A DNA stretch of 64,000 nucleotides from Aaosphaeria pasadenensis (GCA_022813625.1 JAKLMB010000006.1:1302001-1366000); one strand, 5' to 3'. Shown: positions 1 to 11,414, counted from the stretch's first letter. Translations and numbers: made by a program. Notes: generated by a model from the letters alone, not told the origin.

Positions 1-208
1 GGTGACATTGTTTTGTAAACCGTGAATAATCGCAAAAATGACAGTGCACGAGTAGTTTATTCTTCACTCTTCGGACTGCATACAATCAATCTCACACCAA
101 CACATTATACTTCGCACGACGAAATGAAGAGAGTATATCATTCAAGGACATAAGAGAAATTAGAAATATACTATGGGTGGGTATAAAGTAATCGCCAGTC
201 TGGCTTGC

Positions 209-2070
209 TCACTTCGAGCAAAGAACAAAATTCTTCCAACGCTGAGCATCACCCTCAACATTTCCATTCGATAAATTCTCCACCGTTTGACTGCACCTTA
301 CGAACTTCGGCCACGTGTTCGTGAGCACGAGGTACTTGATCTCCGTCTCTGCGGCATCGAAGACGCCCGTCGTGAACTCCTCCGGAACCTGGATCACGTT
401 GACTGCGGAACCGGTTCCAAACTCGGACATCTGGGCTGCGGACCGCAAATTCGAGCGGCCGAGGTCATCGAGCCTGACGTCGGATTTCAAGTTGGTGGTG
501 GATGAGGTGTCGGATTCTAGGACGTCAAAGGGGGTTGCGGAGGCGTGGGATGAGGAGGCGGAGGTTGGGCGGAGGAAGAGGGCGGCAGCGGCGGGGCCGA
601 AGATGGAGTTCAGGCGCTTCATCTCCTTGGAGCAGAGGTTTACGGGGAACTCGGAGGTTTCGAGGGAGACGAAGGAGGCGTAGATGTGCACAGCGCTGAA
701 GAACTGTTCGCGAAGGTGGTCCTCCGCGGCTTGGGTCGTGTAGAACCAGTTCTTCTTCCATTGAGCGATATTGACCAGGAAGCCAACATTTTCGCCTGCG
801 AAGTCTTTCAAGGCGGCGAATCTGAGTAACGGATCTGGGTTGACGCGAAGTGCGTTCTCCAAGGCTGCCATCGTGAGCATTTCTGACTTGTGCGAGTTGA
901 AGGTAGTCGTCGTCGCAGCAGGAGAGTTGGGAACGGAGTGGAAGGTTGTGCCCGAGTATGCGTCACTCTTGTTCATCGATGAATTGTCGGAGCCTTTCAG
1001 TGTGGCATCTGCGGCGACATCGAATCGATTCCGCTTTTCCCAAGATGCGATGGCATCAAGAGTTTCACGGTTGAGCGGTTTGGACCTAAGGACCTGGATG
1101 ACAGGGAAGCCAATCGAGAAGACCTCTACGAAGAATATGCTGACGGCGAACCAGGTCGGAGGGACCATATATTGGTTAACGACTGCCATCTGTGGAACAT
1201 AGAGACCAGCCAGCCAGAGAGGTGTTGCAGGAAGCCTAGGTGTATTAGTTAGCTATGCACTTGTGGTCGCGAGGACGATAGACCTACCCTGCAATACAGC
1301 AGCAGATGGTCTGCAGGCGCCATCCATGCACATCGCGGATGCCGCGAGACTTCCATAGTAGATATGGAGCATAGATCCATGCCCAGAAAAATTGCCAAAC
1401 GAGTGACGGCCACCATTCCCAGCCTTTGCTGCACTTCATTCGAACTTCCATCTGCGAGCCGACGACGTTCCAGTCAAAGACCCCGTAGCTAGGGTGGAAT
1501 TTCTTAGATGCAAAGAAAATGAAAAGAGCAATTAGTAGCTGCGTACGGATCAATTAGACTCATTCTGACATTCGAGTTCGTTCAGCATACCTGTACAATC
1601 ATGCCAATGCAGATGAATACCATCATCCGATCGATTCGATCAGCCCGTTCCAGGCCGCGCATAATCCTCCTGAAGCGGGACCTCGCCAACTTTTCGTACT
1701 CCTCCTCGTCCACCGCTTTCGGGGCCTTGATGGTGTCGAGCTGGGCGAATTGCTTCTGCCGGCTTGCAACGTGGAGAAACTGACTGTTCGCGGCTTGGAA
1801 CATGGCAGCTCCGAGCGGGAGGTAGATGTTCATGATCCAGTATTCGGCGTCACATGGCGCCAGAGGCGCAATAACATAGGCCAGTGCGCATATCGTTCCA
1901 TACGCATGAAAGCAAAGAACGCCGGTGAAAAGGAGTGGAAGTCTTCGAATTTGAATGCATGGCAGATGACGATGCTTGAAAAGAAACAGAAGCCCCGCGG
2001 CCAACAAGACTGACCATACGATAGCAAAGCTGATAAAGAACCAGGCGAGCGAATCGAGCTGGAGAGCCAT
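209..2070 (-). CDS. 7TM-RGS (GprK-like) signalling protein
   Basis: Predicted plasma-membrane protein joining about seven N-terminal membrane helices to a C-terminal regulator-of-G-protein-signalling (RGS) domain; such proteins speed GTP hydrolysis on G-alpha subunits. Exons on the minus strand: 2070-1591, 1538-1288, 1235-209; introns have GTATGC/GTAGGT donors and CAG/TAG acceptors, the second with a GCTAACTAA branch point. The joined protein is 585 aa. Helices are visible in the first 160 aa (for example around WFFISFAIVWSVLLAAGL), across exon 2 and into exon 3 (WFAVSIFFVEVFSIGFPVI). The RGS region begins near LLRFAALKDFAGENVGFL and resumes after a Ser-rich insert at VFDAAETEIKYLVLTNTWPK. 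The start chosen is the ATG at 2070, which opens with a hydrophobic segment. Family assignment rests on architecture; the ligand, if any, is unknown. Confidence 0.85.
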
Positions 2071-3400
2071 CGCTGGGAATTCCGGAGGATGCGAATAGTT
2101 GTCGAGCACAGAGTCCGACCGATACACGAATGCTTCAAGTCTTTATAAGACGGTCATTTCTTTCCCCTTGATGTTTCCAAGAGAACGCAAGAAGATCTGT
2201 TGTTGTACTTAACCTGGCGCAAGATCTAAAAAATCGGCGAGCCTCGACCCGATTATGGGGATTACCTACTCATTTGCCCTGATGCTGGATAGCATCCGAC
2301 ACGCCAAAAGGAATATGACAGCAGTGGTGCAGGTGCCACCAATCAGAGAAGACGGAGGTGGTTCTCACAGTGGTTGCACCCAAACTCGACATAGCTAGAG
2401 CAAGAAAGATTTCTTTGATCTCCGTAGATCTCTATTGGCAGGCACAGTAGCTTTGTTGATCTGTGAATTGTTGCAGATCGCTATTGTTCCCACGCTTGCT
2501 TTTTGTTCCACAAAAGAGTGAGTCTGCACGTGTAGGGAACGTGAACAATACTGGCAGTATTGACTGGTGAATGGGGACACTGGACGGCGGCGCATGGAAG
2601 TGGATCCGGCGGCATTCCATCCCGTCGTTGGCTTCAGCTGTCAGGGGAACGGATAGCTCGTATTTGCTCATACCATCCGAAAATAGTGGCTATCTAATGA
2701 ACAGAAGGAAACTAAGAGTATACAAAAGAAATCACATGGCGGAAGAGCTTAGATTCCTACCTCTTAGCTACCTATATCCAGTGAACACAGCAACGGTGAA
2801 AGCCAATGTTATTCCACAGAAATGCCAGTCAACTTCAATTTTGTGCAATTCTCTCGATCAGCATACAAAGCGTATAAAAAAAATCATTACGTGTACTCGA
2901 AAGATCCCATATTTTCTTTTGGGGAGAGGTTCCCGATACGTCCCAAATCAATCATTGCAGGGGCCGTGCAGACATAGCGCCAGATTGGCGAGTGTACATC
3001 TTAATCTTACCCCAGCCGCTTGCCCATCCCATCGGCGACTTCACGGCATAGGACATTTCATCTCCAATATGAGCATTGAGCAAAGCTTCTTTAACCAAAG
3101 CTAGCTACAGACAGAAGTGACAGGACATTAGGCTCCACATAAAGAGTACATTATCTGCCTAGTTGATGAAGTATTCAGGTGGATATGCTACACACGAACC
3201 TTGCGAAATTCTTCGGAGGACAGGAGCTCATTAATGTTCTGCGGATCGAATACACATCGTATGGGAACATGTATTGCATCTATGCTCGGCTCGTGCGCGT
3301 GACAGTTTTCTCGGAAAGTTCCACCCCCACCTCTCGTTGTCCGTCTCACGATCGTAGATCTGGTTATGTTCATCTACACCTTATGCTTGTTGGACAAGAG
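2071..3400. promoter_or_regulatory. intergenic, promoter side of the RGS gene
   Basis: No convincing gene. The stretch lies between the start of the RGS gene and the end of the PTH11-like gene, both on the minus strand. A CCAATCAG box sits at 2339-2346, about 270 bp upstream of the RGS start codon. A long plus-strand open frame at 2571-3104 has no protein-like pattern. Confidence 0.5.
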
Positions 3401-4506
3401 TCAGGCACGATTCAACACGGAGAGTTCAGAGCCACAATCTCCATGCAGATCGGATCCGCCCACCTGGTCCCTTGTGCCAACCTTAATCCAAGGTTCATGT
3501 GACCTTTGAAAAGGATGAGCGCTCTTTGTGGTGCGACTTCGCCGATGCTCGGTGACCCAGTCAATGACCAGGGTGCGATAACTTGAAATGCCGGCCATGA
3601 TTAACGCAACAGCCGCCTCCACAACAAGCCAAAATGCCATGTCGCTATACCGAATGCGATGCGTTTGGCGGTCATATGATAGAGCAAGACGCGTTGACGC
3701 TATAGCGATAGAAAGCACAGAGAGGCTTTTAAAGGACGCATTGATGATTGTGTTGATACGCGTGTAGTTGGCCATTTGGACTAAAGCAATGGGTATGGAG
3801 ATCACTATTGTGCAATTAGTCCTTGATTCGGAAATCGTAGCCTCGTAGCATACCTAGCAGGTCCGTAGCAATGTCCAAAGTATTCGACACTATTTCCCAT
3901 GGCACTGTACTGGATCTTTCAAAATATCGACAGGTATCTGTGGTACATTAGATGAAGGACTATAGCATACCATTTCGTGACATACCAATTGTATGGCAGA
4001 GTACGATGGGCTGCACAAACGTGAATAAGCCAGCTGCTACACATATACCCATGACTATCCAGTAATGACGAGTCAAAGAGTCAGATATATATGCATATGG
4101 AGGTTTATGGAACTTGAACTGTGCTAGGAAGCAAAATTTGACGAAATAAATCGAAATCCAAAGCAAGTCAATGGCAGCAGTAAGACGAGGCGCAATGGTA
4201 GGTGGCCCGGCATGTCCCTTCTCGGCGTAGAGGCCATCAAGAGATGACTGCAATAAAGCAGCTCCCGCATAGAGAGCTGGTAAGGATACCAGAAGAAAGT
4301 AGTCATTCATCATAAGTTTCCCTTTGGTAGACAACCGAATGGCGACTCGAGACGCCAGAAAGAGCACTGCAAATCCACAGAGCGTCCAAGTTACAACCTA
4401 ATTGGGTTAAAAGAATGCAATCTCTCAAATATCGCTTACACCATACCTGGAATGAGTACTGAGAAATCCTAGCTAAGGGATCATTTTGAGTTGTTGTGCT
4501 CCCCAT
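3401..4506 (-). CDS. PTH11-like rhodopsin-fold integral membrane protein
   Basis: Fungal integral membrane protein of the rhodopsin-domain family to which PTH11-like receptors belong; role unknown, possibly surface sensing. Four exons: 4506-4447, 4397-3986, 3937-3854, 3804-3401, joining in frame to 319 aa. The last junction rebuilds the typical DLLVISIPIALV helix of this family. Membrane segments include VVTWTLCGFAVLFLASRVAIR, YFLLVSLPALYAGAALL, LLWISIYFVKFCFLAQF, WIVMGICVAAGLFTFVQP and MAFWLVVEAAVALIMAG. No CFEM domain precedes the helices, unlike PTH11 itself. The cytoplasmic tail is short, so the protein is somewhat smaller than many relatives. It is divergent to the RidA-fold gene. Confidence 0.8.
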
Positions 4507-5246
4507 CAGTGATTGGGTGCAACGAGGCGCACCCGACTCCTGCGCTGTGAGGTTCGCTTGACAGGTCGGTCCATAGATCAGCCCGGTAAATAATCCATCG
4601 GATTAGCTTGGTTAGATCATGAGGGCAGAAGATGAAGCTGTAGGATAATTAGATCACTAACTGGATGGAGAAATTGATGAAGGAGGTTGGGATGGGTGCT
4701 TGAATCCCGAAAGAAAGCCTTGGTGGTCCGAGCAACTTCGGCCTCGGCGCTCTCTTCAGTCGTATCAACCGCATACTCTTCGAGCAAGAATATTGAAGAT
4801 GGTCATGTGTTTTAAAATAAGCAGAAAGTTTTTTTATCCTGATTCTATGTCGAAGTTCTCTACGTGATCGGTAAATATACCTTTGCTGCTTGAATTGTTC
4901 TGTAAATATTGAACACACTGACGCAAATGCAGTGCGTGCCCTGATCCATGATAATGAATATTGGGTATCTAATCTAAGATTAGGGCGAAATAGAATATGT
5001 CTAAGAAATTGAGAAAGCCTCTCACTGTAGTATCGAAATTTCGAAGCGTAATGTAGATTGTACAAGTAGTGCTGTCACTGAGCAGATAAAGCTTCCGAAT
5101 AGCCAATGAACTTAGCTATGACGTGAGCATTCAGGTGGCTAGAAGTAACTTCTCATTCTTGAACAACAATTCAGCACATAATCCAACATCGAAAATAAGG
5201 AAATCAAGTCTTACGCGATACCATTACCTCTGCTCAAGACGCAACA
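4507..5246. promoter_or_regulatory. AT-rich divergent intergenic region
   Basis: Separates the PTH11-like gene (-) from the RidA-fold gene (+) and must hold both promoters. I see no conserved coding pattern. A minus-strand open frame at 4649-5065 is basic, low in family-like features and probably chance. Confidence 0.5.
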
Positions 5247-5696
5247 ATGGCAAACAAACCATCCGCCTTCAACCCCGCAACGGTCCCACCACCACCCGCG
5301 ACCTACTCCCAGGTCTGCGTAACACCCATACTCCCAACCGCCAAACTCATCACCCTCGCCGGCCAAGTCGGAATCGATCCCACCACCAAGACCGTTCCCA
5401 TCTCATTTCTCGAGCAGGTGAACATAGCCTATGAAAACGTGTACAACTGTCTCAAGGCCGCGAACGCTACCCCCAGAGATATCGTGCATGTAAAGCATTA
5501 CATTGTGAAAGATTCCGGGGTCGCGGAGCTGGATGCGAAGGATGTGGTGGATCGTGGGTGGGGTGAGCTTTGGATGAGGTTTATGGATGAGATGGCGGAT
5601 GGACATAGGCCCCCTGATACGGTGCTGGGGGTTGCGGCTTTGGCGAAGAGTAACCTGTTGTATGAGGTTGAAGTGCTGGCGATTATCAATGAATAG
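5247..5696 (+). CDS. RidA / YjgF-YER057c-UK114 fold protein
   Basis: Intronless 149-aa protein of the Rid family, whose founding member RidA deaminates reactive enamine/imine intermediates of PLP enzymes as a trimer. Features seen: LITLAGQVGIDPTTKTVP near residue 34, the segment QVNIAYENVYNCLKAANATP with the family pattern (alpha helix then ANATPRDIVHVKHYI), and the C-terminal strand LLYEVEVLAI. In RidA the catalytic arginine lies in a P-A-R-S-x-V motif; here the equivalent segment reads PPDTVLGVAAL, with Asp at that place, so deaminase activity is doubtful. Length is slightly above the usual 125-135 aa owing to an N-terminal extension. Membership of the fold is secure; function is not. Confidence 0.88.
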   Translation: MANKPSAFNPATVPPPPATYSQVCVTPILPTAKLITLAGQVGIDPTTKTVPISFLEQVNIAYENVYNCLKAANATPRDIVHVKHYIVKDSGVAELDAKDVVDRGWGELWMRFMDEMADGHRPPDTVLGVAALAKSNLLYEVEVLAIINE

Positions 5697-5928
5697 CTTG
5701 TGGGGTACATGAATGCAACTATAATCAATTGTAGTCCAGAAACCTAAGATATTTGGTGCTATAATACGCTATGTGTAATGCTATATTTGACGGAGAGGGG
5801 ATATCATACTACTTAGAAAGAATGGAGATCATGCAATTTGCCCGTATACAACCAAATCGAGGCCAACCTGGGCGCTAGAAAGTATGGCAGAGTGCTATTC
5901 CAGATTGCGCCTATGTACGAAGAATCAT

Positions 5929-7440
5929 TCACCCAGACCAAAACCACCCGCTGCTCTTTTTCTCATTGACTGTATTTTTTTGTTCCGGCACATACGTTTT
6001 ATTGACATTCTCCTCGCCATGTTGTGTGTGAGTTGTCTCGGAAGTTTCCTCCTTGCCATCGGAAAATCGCTTCTTTAATACCACTTTGGTTGTAATAGTG
6101 CCATCAGGGGATACAGTCCGCTCTGTAGTCGTGAGAGTCGACAATACCGAAGGCTGTTTGTCTCCTGAATTACGGATAGGCTGATTCGTCGGATCCAGTA
6201 GTCGTTCGTAGGCGTCCAGTTCTGTCTCCTGGTTCTGACTATCTTGTATCTTCGGTGAAGCCGGTTCGTCGTGTTGGTCCTCATGATCATGCGCATACTC
6301 GTAGTGCGGTTCATCATTGGTTTCTTCCCCTTCCCATGGAACGCGCCTAGGTGTCTGACCATGAGATGGATTGAGGCTTCCAGAAGGTCGAGCGAAATCA
6401 GGGTAAAGGAAACGTCGTGACCATTGATGATACGGCAAATGCCTAGATTGACCAAGCTGGCTCTTGTCCATCAACTCGAGCCCTCGTTCCGTACGCATCA
6501 GGTCTTCGTAAGCATCTCTCCATTGAATGCCTGTGGACTGGAGCCGACGGTCCCCCTCAAGCGTCTGCGGTGAATATGGTTCATAGGAGGATGGGGATGG
6601 GTGTTGGAGGAACATGCGGGAGACTTCATCCATGAATGTTCCAAAAGATTCGCCACCCGACCTTTCCTGCCGTTCGAGTTGCATGTTGTTGTCGGTAGAA
6701 CTGTCAGCTGGCGGTGGCCATCTGAAAGACCAACTCCAGACTCTAGGCTCGTCTCTGAAAGCGTCTGCCCTCTCATCCTGCATGTATCGTCTCAAACGCT
6801 TCCAATTAGCATCCATTTGTTCCCATTCTTCATCGAACTGTTTTCGGACATCTTCTTCGCGGTACGTCTTCTCCTGATTTCTTTCGCGACCTGGCCATGT
6901 GCAATCATCTTCGTCGTCCCTGTTTGTTCGCCCATGGCCGTTGTTGGATTTGGGATATTCCCAGTTCCATGACCAGTTCCAATGTCGATCCTCACATTTG
7001 CTTGTTTTTCCATTTTGCTCGGTGCTCTTGTATTTCTCCATCTCCACAGACCCTACACCTCTTGCATCTTCAACAATGTTTCTGCGCAACTCGTCTGCTT
7101 CCCTTTCGAGCGAAAGAAGCTCATCGCTTTTGGCCAGCACAGCCTGAACGTCTCCTGTACGATATAGTTCGCGACCATGCTCAGCCAACTCAACCGTCTT
7201 GTTCTCGATGCGCCTCAGCCTCTCGCATTTCTCGGGATCTGCGTGGCCGAAAAGGCATTGTTCGCGGGCGTGATAGGCATTGTTGTAATTGGCAAGCGTA
7301 GCTGGGAGCGTGAAGACCGTATTCATTAGAGAGGAGACATGCGAGTCTGCGAATCGACGAAAGGCAATGAAAGGGTTGTTCTCGACATCGCCATGATCAG
7401 GACGCCGGCCGTTCGTGTTATCATTATTATCGTGAGGCAT
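5929..7440 (-). CDS. conserved fungal protein of unknown function, 503 aa
   Basis: Single-exon protein that I do not recognise by function. The N-terminal 110 residues look structured and carry NNPFIAFRRFADSHVSSLM followed by a segment with two cysteines (EQCLFGHADPEKCERL) and a charged helix with many E/K/R. The middle is rich in W, R, D and E (disordered). The C-terminal part has a TTTERTVSPDGTITTKVVL strand-like repeat and a Lys-rich end SSGWFWSG. No signal peptide or clear membrane helix. The ATG at 7440 is the only reasonable start. It converges on the RidA-fold gene with 232 bp between stops. Confidence 0.7.
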   Translation of the reverse strand: MPHDNNDNTNGRRPDHGDVENNPFIAFRRFADSHVSSLMNTVFTLPATLANYNNAYHAREQCLFGHADPEKCERLRRIENKTVELAEHGRELYRTGDVQAVLAKSDELLSLEREADELRRNIVEDARGVGSVEMEKYKSTEQNGKTSKCEDRHWNWSWNWEYPKSNNGHGRTNRDDEDDCTWPGRERNQEKTYREEDVRKQFDEEWEQMDANWKRLRRYMQDERADAFRDEPRVWSWSFRWPPPADSSTDNNMQLERQERSGGESFGTFMDEVSRMFLQHPSPSSYEPYSPQTLEGDRRLQSTGIQWRDAYEDLMRTERGLELMDKSQLGQSRHLPYHQWSRRFLYPDFARPSGSLNPSHGQTPRRVPWEGEETNDEPHYEYAHDHEDQHDEPASPKIQDSQNQETELDAYERLLDPTNQPIRNSGDKQPSVLSTLTTTERTVSPDGTITTKVVLKKRFSDGKEETSETTHTQHGEENVNKTYVPEQKNTVNEKKSSGWFWSG

Positions 7441-8929
7441 GTTGCAAGTGACGATGTAAAGATCACACTATCGATGAGGGGCCGCTGCCTATATGATCGC
7501 GACGCAGCAGCACGAGCACACGTCATCCAAGGATGGTTTAGCGCTATAGACCTAAACTCCGTAACGCCGACATGCCCCAACTTGGTACTCGTCATCTCCT
7601 GGCCAATCGTCAACTTCCCAAGTCCACATTTTGAAACCCATCAAAGGGATTGCTCAAAACTATCTTCAACCTGATCAAGGTATGCCAATTGAACGATTCC
7701 AAAGTCAACCTTTTGGGAGATTCGAAGGAAGGGGGCACCAAGTGGGTAAATATACCTTGCTCTAGGCCCCCTATTCGTCTCCTTTCACTTGACTTCATTG
7801 GCCGTCTGAACTTATGGAACAAATGGTGTGAACTTGACTGTGACCCAAGTTTAGATCGATTTTTATCACAGATAGAATCATGTTTGAAACCAGTTGTCCG
7901 GCCAATGCCATGTTGAAACGGCAGCTTAACTCCCGCACCACGATTGGGCGGCAGCTAGATGAACTCAATTCATCAAATGATTTGGGCTCCTATGGTCATT
8001 CACTGCACAACACTATGTTATTGCTAAATTATCCCAGATCTACTTTATACTTTTCCAATTATGATTGTTGTTCCCCTAACTATGGCAATCACAATAGATC
8101 GAGGAGACCCATTAGGAGACACTGACCAGTATTGGGCTTCAGGAACATACTACTTCAGCTAACCAAGCCACTTCTCTGACCCGATACGTATCTACCGTGC
8201 TGCATTGTCCAAGCCGGCTCAATCTTTTGCACAGTGGTACATGTCACCTGCCGGCAACAATCTATTCGCATAGCCTTGGTATCTTGGCCATGTACTGTCA
8301 GGAAGACGCTCTCCGCCGATGATTTTTGCAGCAACATTCCTCAATCGGGGCTTGTACCATACGCAATCCCTTGTGTGAATCAGCAACTAGCGTGGATGAT
8401 CTTCAAGATCGCTGCCGTCCGGGGTATACGTAGATTAACCAAGTTTTCGGTAGCCAAGTCGCCAAGTCGCCATACAGTGGCGTATGAGATGTCGATCGGC
8501 TTTTGTTTCTCAGGAAAACAGAATCGCATAAACATATCTCGAGGCAATTGACACAGCTAAGAAGAACGCCTAGACCGATTCGGACAACCAGCCCCAAACA
8601 AGATCGTAATGGCGGCTTGGTGACGGGGTTTACCCATTAAGCTCTCGGTCCGCCTCAAATTCAGCTTATGTGGACGTTCCACTTTGGTGGGACAAAAGTC
8701 TTGACAGGTCTTGGAATAAATTAGCTGCCCGGCTTGGATCCCTTCGCATGAGTAGCACTGCAGTTACTCTACAGCAATAACAAACTTGTATGTCTCGTAA
8801 ATACCATGTCACATTGCGTCGTTGGATTCACAGAGAAGGTATAAAGATCGGAAGTTCCTCCGTGAACTTTTTAGCTCCACCGCTTCACGCACTCCTCACC
8901 TTCATTCAGTGAGAATTTAAAAGGTCAAC
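7441..8929. promoter_or_regulatory. divergent intergenic region, 1.5 kb
   Basis: Lies between the 503-aa protein gene (-) and the small secreted protein gene (+). Only short chance open frames are present. A TATAAA box at 8840-8845 belongs to the downstream small secreted protein gene. Confidence 0.5.
8840..8845 (+). promoter_or_regulatory. TATA box of the small secreted protein gene
   Basis: TATAAA lies 85 bp upstream of the ATG at 8930, followed by a pyrimidine-rich leader (8863-8910) typical of fungal transcription start regions. Inferred from position and sequence only. Confidence 0.5.
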
Positions 8930-9133
8930 ATGAAGTTCCTTGTACTCGTCGCCACTATTCTTCCCGCTCTGGCATTGGCTATGCCCGACCCTTTGCCCCA
9001 AGGTTATACCGGTCCTTGCTCGACAGACGCATGCGGAGCGGACCGTAAAGTCTGTGGCAGAGGATGGATGTGTGTCCCTTGGCCACATACGGACCCGGCG
9101 AAGCGCAAAGGATGCACTTGCAGCTACGGTTAG
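8930..9133 (+). CDS. small secreted cysteine-rich protein, 67 aa
   Basis: Predicted secreted protein: an N-terminal signal peptide (MKFLVLVATILPALALA, cleavage probably after ALA at about residue 17) followed by a mature part of about 50 aa with six cysteines (GPC, DAC, KVC, WMC, KGC, CTC). Six cysteines could form three disulfides. The mature chain begins MPDPLPQGYTG and ends CTCSYG. The start has a good context (gtcaacATGaag), a TATA box upstream and no intron. Proteins of this kind include fungal effectors and antimicrobial peptides, but I cannot place it in a known family, so no function is assigned. Confidence 0.72.
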   Translation: MKFLVLVATILPALALAMPDPLPQGYTGPCSTDACGADRKVCGRGWMCVPWPHTDPAKRKGCTCSYG

Positions 9134-9697
9134 ATGCAGTAGAGACCCAGTATCTAGGTAAGTTTCAAAGATCACGGTGTTTGAGATGATGCAGGAGTTG
9201 ATCTCATGAGTAGATCTTTCGAACCCAGACTGTTAGAATCTATGTTGATGGCTTTTTGATGCATTCAACAACGACTCGGATAAAAACGAATTCAATGAAC
9301 ACCTTCGGTTTCGCTCATACGACGAGGCACACCTTACAACAGTTCTCCGTTTGTTTAGACAGAAATGATCAATGTATGAAGCGATTGGCACACTGTGCCC
9401 ACTATTTGTATTCCTATTACGAGACAACGATGTAACCCAAGTCTGAAATATTCAATCCACATGAAAAGCATAGATCCAAATCAATGATATAAACATTTCT
9501 TGGGAGCCTATTTTTATTGTATATTTCAACGTTGAGAGCGCACTCTGATTGGTCTGTGCTGACCCCGCCTATTCATCCTCGGTTCATAGTACCTTTGATA
9601 GTGACGTCGATTCGACTTTCATAACTAAAATGTCAAGCAAACATCATTAACGTAGTTCTTTCTCTTTTCAATTTCTCAGATACATCCATGTAGCAAG
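9134..9697. promoter_or_regulatory. intergenic region upstream of the 4CL-like gene
   Basis: No gene seen. An inverted CCAAT box (GATTGG) at 9547-9552 stands about 145 bp upstream of the 4CL-like start codon, a normal distance for a CCAAT-binding (HAP) complex site. Confidence 0.45.
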
Positions 9698-11414
9698 ATG
9701 CCGCAGTCTTCACCGTTCAAAATTGACATTCCCGCAGCGAACATACTTTCCTATCTTTTTCCGTCTCACAAGCAAACCTCGGATAAACCTATCTGGATTG
9801 ACGCAGATGACACATCGAACTCACTTTCCCCAAGACAGCTTTTGTCATGGGTCAAGAGGCTGGGCGCTGGATTATCTTCTCTCGGGCTGAGGCGGCAAGA
9901 TGTAGTGATGGTGTTGTCTCACAACCACATATTCGTGCCTGTCGCGTACCTAGGCATCGCAGGGTCTAATTACATTTTCAGTGGCTGTAATCCAGCATAT
10001 GGCGTCGCGGGCAAGTGCAACAGTGTCTTTTCGATGGCTTCAATGTTGACGTTTGATAGAGATCGTGTATCAAATACAGAATACAGAATGTAAGGCTATA
10101 CTTGTAGAGCCGTCATTGCTGCCCACACTTCTGAAAGCAGTTGCGAAGTCGGGATTCAAAAAGGATCGCATTTTCCTGTTTTCAGATAAAGAGACCGGGT
10201 CGATTGATGGCACCCGCGATTGGAGATCTCTACTTTGCTCCGAAGACGAATCTCGGTCGTGGACCTGGCCCAATTTGGACGGATCCGCTGCTCGCAACAC
10301 AATCGCGGCACTCAATTACTCGTCCGGAACGACAGGTCTTCCAAAAGGAGTCATGATCAGCCATCAAAACGTAATCGCCAACGTAGAGCAGAGCATTTAC
10401 ATGCGAGATTTAGAACAACCATACCGACCCGATGACCGGCCGGAAGAGCATTGGCTGGGGTTCCTGCCCTTGTATCACGCCTATGGCCAACTCTGGTCTA
10501 TTGTCGCAGCGGCCCGCACTTTGAGTCCGTGCTATTTCATGCGCTCGTTCAACTTCGTCAAATTTCTCGAGAATATACAGAGGTATCATGTCACGCATAT
10601 ACAGACCGCTCCGCCTGTGCTAGTCATGCTGGCGAAGAGGCCGGAGACAAAAGACTTTGATCTCTCATCGTTGCAGAACATCTTGTGCGGTGCCGCACCC
10701 CTCTCCAAAGAACTCCAGAACGAGGTGTCTTCAAAGTTCGATCTCAAAGTTGTGCAGACGTGGGGTATGACGGAGGTGACATGCTCATGTCTACACGTTC
10801 CTGGTGGCCGCGATGATCGCTCAGGTTCCGTGGGTTATATAGACCCTAATGCGAGTATCAAGTTGGTTGACGAGAACGGAATCGAGGTGAAGACAGGAGA
10901 CAGGGGCGAGATTCTCGTCAAAGGACCAAATGTATGCATGGGGTATTGGCGAAACGAAAAGGCTACTACCGAGACATTTGATGAGGAGGGTTTTCTGAGA
11001 ACAGGTGATATCGCTATTAATGACGATCAAGGCTGGTATTGGATCGTGGATCGCAAAAAGGAGTTGATCAAAGTCAAGGGCTTCCAGGTGGCGCCTGCTG
11101 AGCTCGAAGCCGTCCTGCTGGAACATGAACATGTTGCTGATGCCGCGGTGTGTGCCTTGCAGGCCGAGCATGAAGAATTGCCACGAGCGTATATCTCGCT
11201 CAAGGCGGAGCATAAGAGTGCTTCAACCGAATGGGATATCGAGAAGTGGATGGCAAGCCGCGTAGCTAAACACAAGCATCTGACTGGTGGCGTGGTATTC
11301 ATAGACGAGGTCCCAAAATCCCCGAGTGGAAAGATCCAACGACGTGTTCTGCGGGATTGGGCGAGTAAAGACGCGGAAAGTTGGAAGAACAGGAGAGAAG
11401 GAGTTAAACTGTAA
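9698..11414 (+). CDS. 4-coumarate-CoA-ligase-like AMP-binding enzyme
   Basis: Acyl-adenylate-forming enzyme of the ANL superfamily: activates a carboxylic acid with ATP and transfers it to CoA. Exons 9698-10010 and 10060-11414 give 555 aa. The intron has a GC donor (GCAAGT) and a TAG acceptor; this join restores GVAEIVYQIQNTECKA, in frame on both sides. Motifs: the P-loop YSSGTTGLPKGV, the A5-like QTWGMTEV, the hinge DRKKELIKVKGFQVAP, and the catalytic-lysine region PKSPSGKIQRR. The protein ends in VKL, a weak match to a peroxisomal PTS1; many fungal relatives are peroxisomal. Substrate (aryl or fatty acid) cannot be told. It converges on the GH72 gene with only 153 bp between stops. Confidence 0.9.
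10011..10059 (+). other. GC-AG intron of the 4CL-like gene
   Basis: 49-nt intron starting GCAAGT and ending GATAG, with GTTGAC as likely branch point about 14 nt before the acceptor. The only nearby GT (10015-10016) shifts the frame against the conserved protein, so the GC donor is needed. Confidence 0.8.

Noticed and set aside
2571..3104. 177-aa open frame on the plus strand
   Set aside because: No family pattern, no splice support, odd composition; it sits in the RGS promoter side.
4649..5065. 138-aa minus-strand open frame
   Set aside because: AT-rich and basic, without motif or convincing start context; likely chance.
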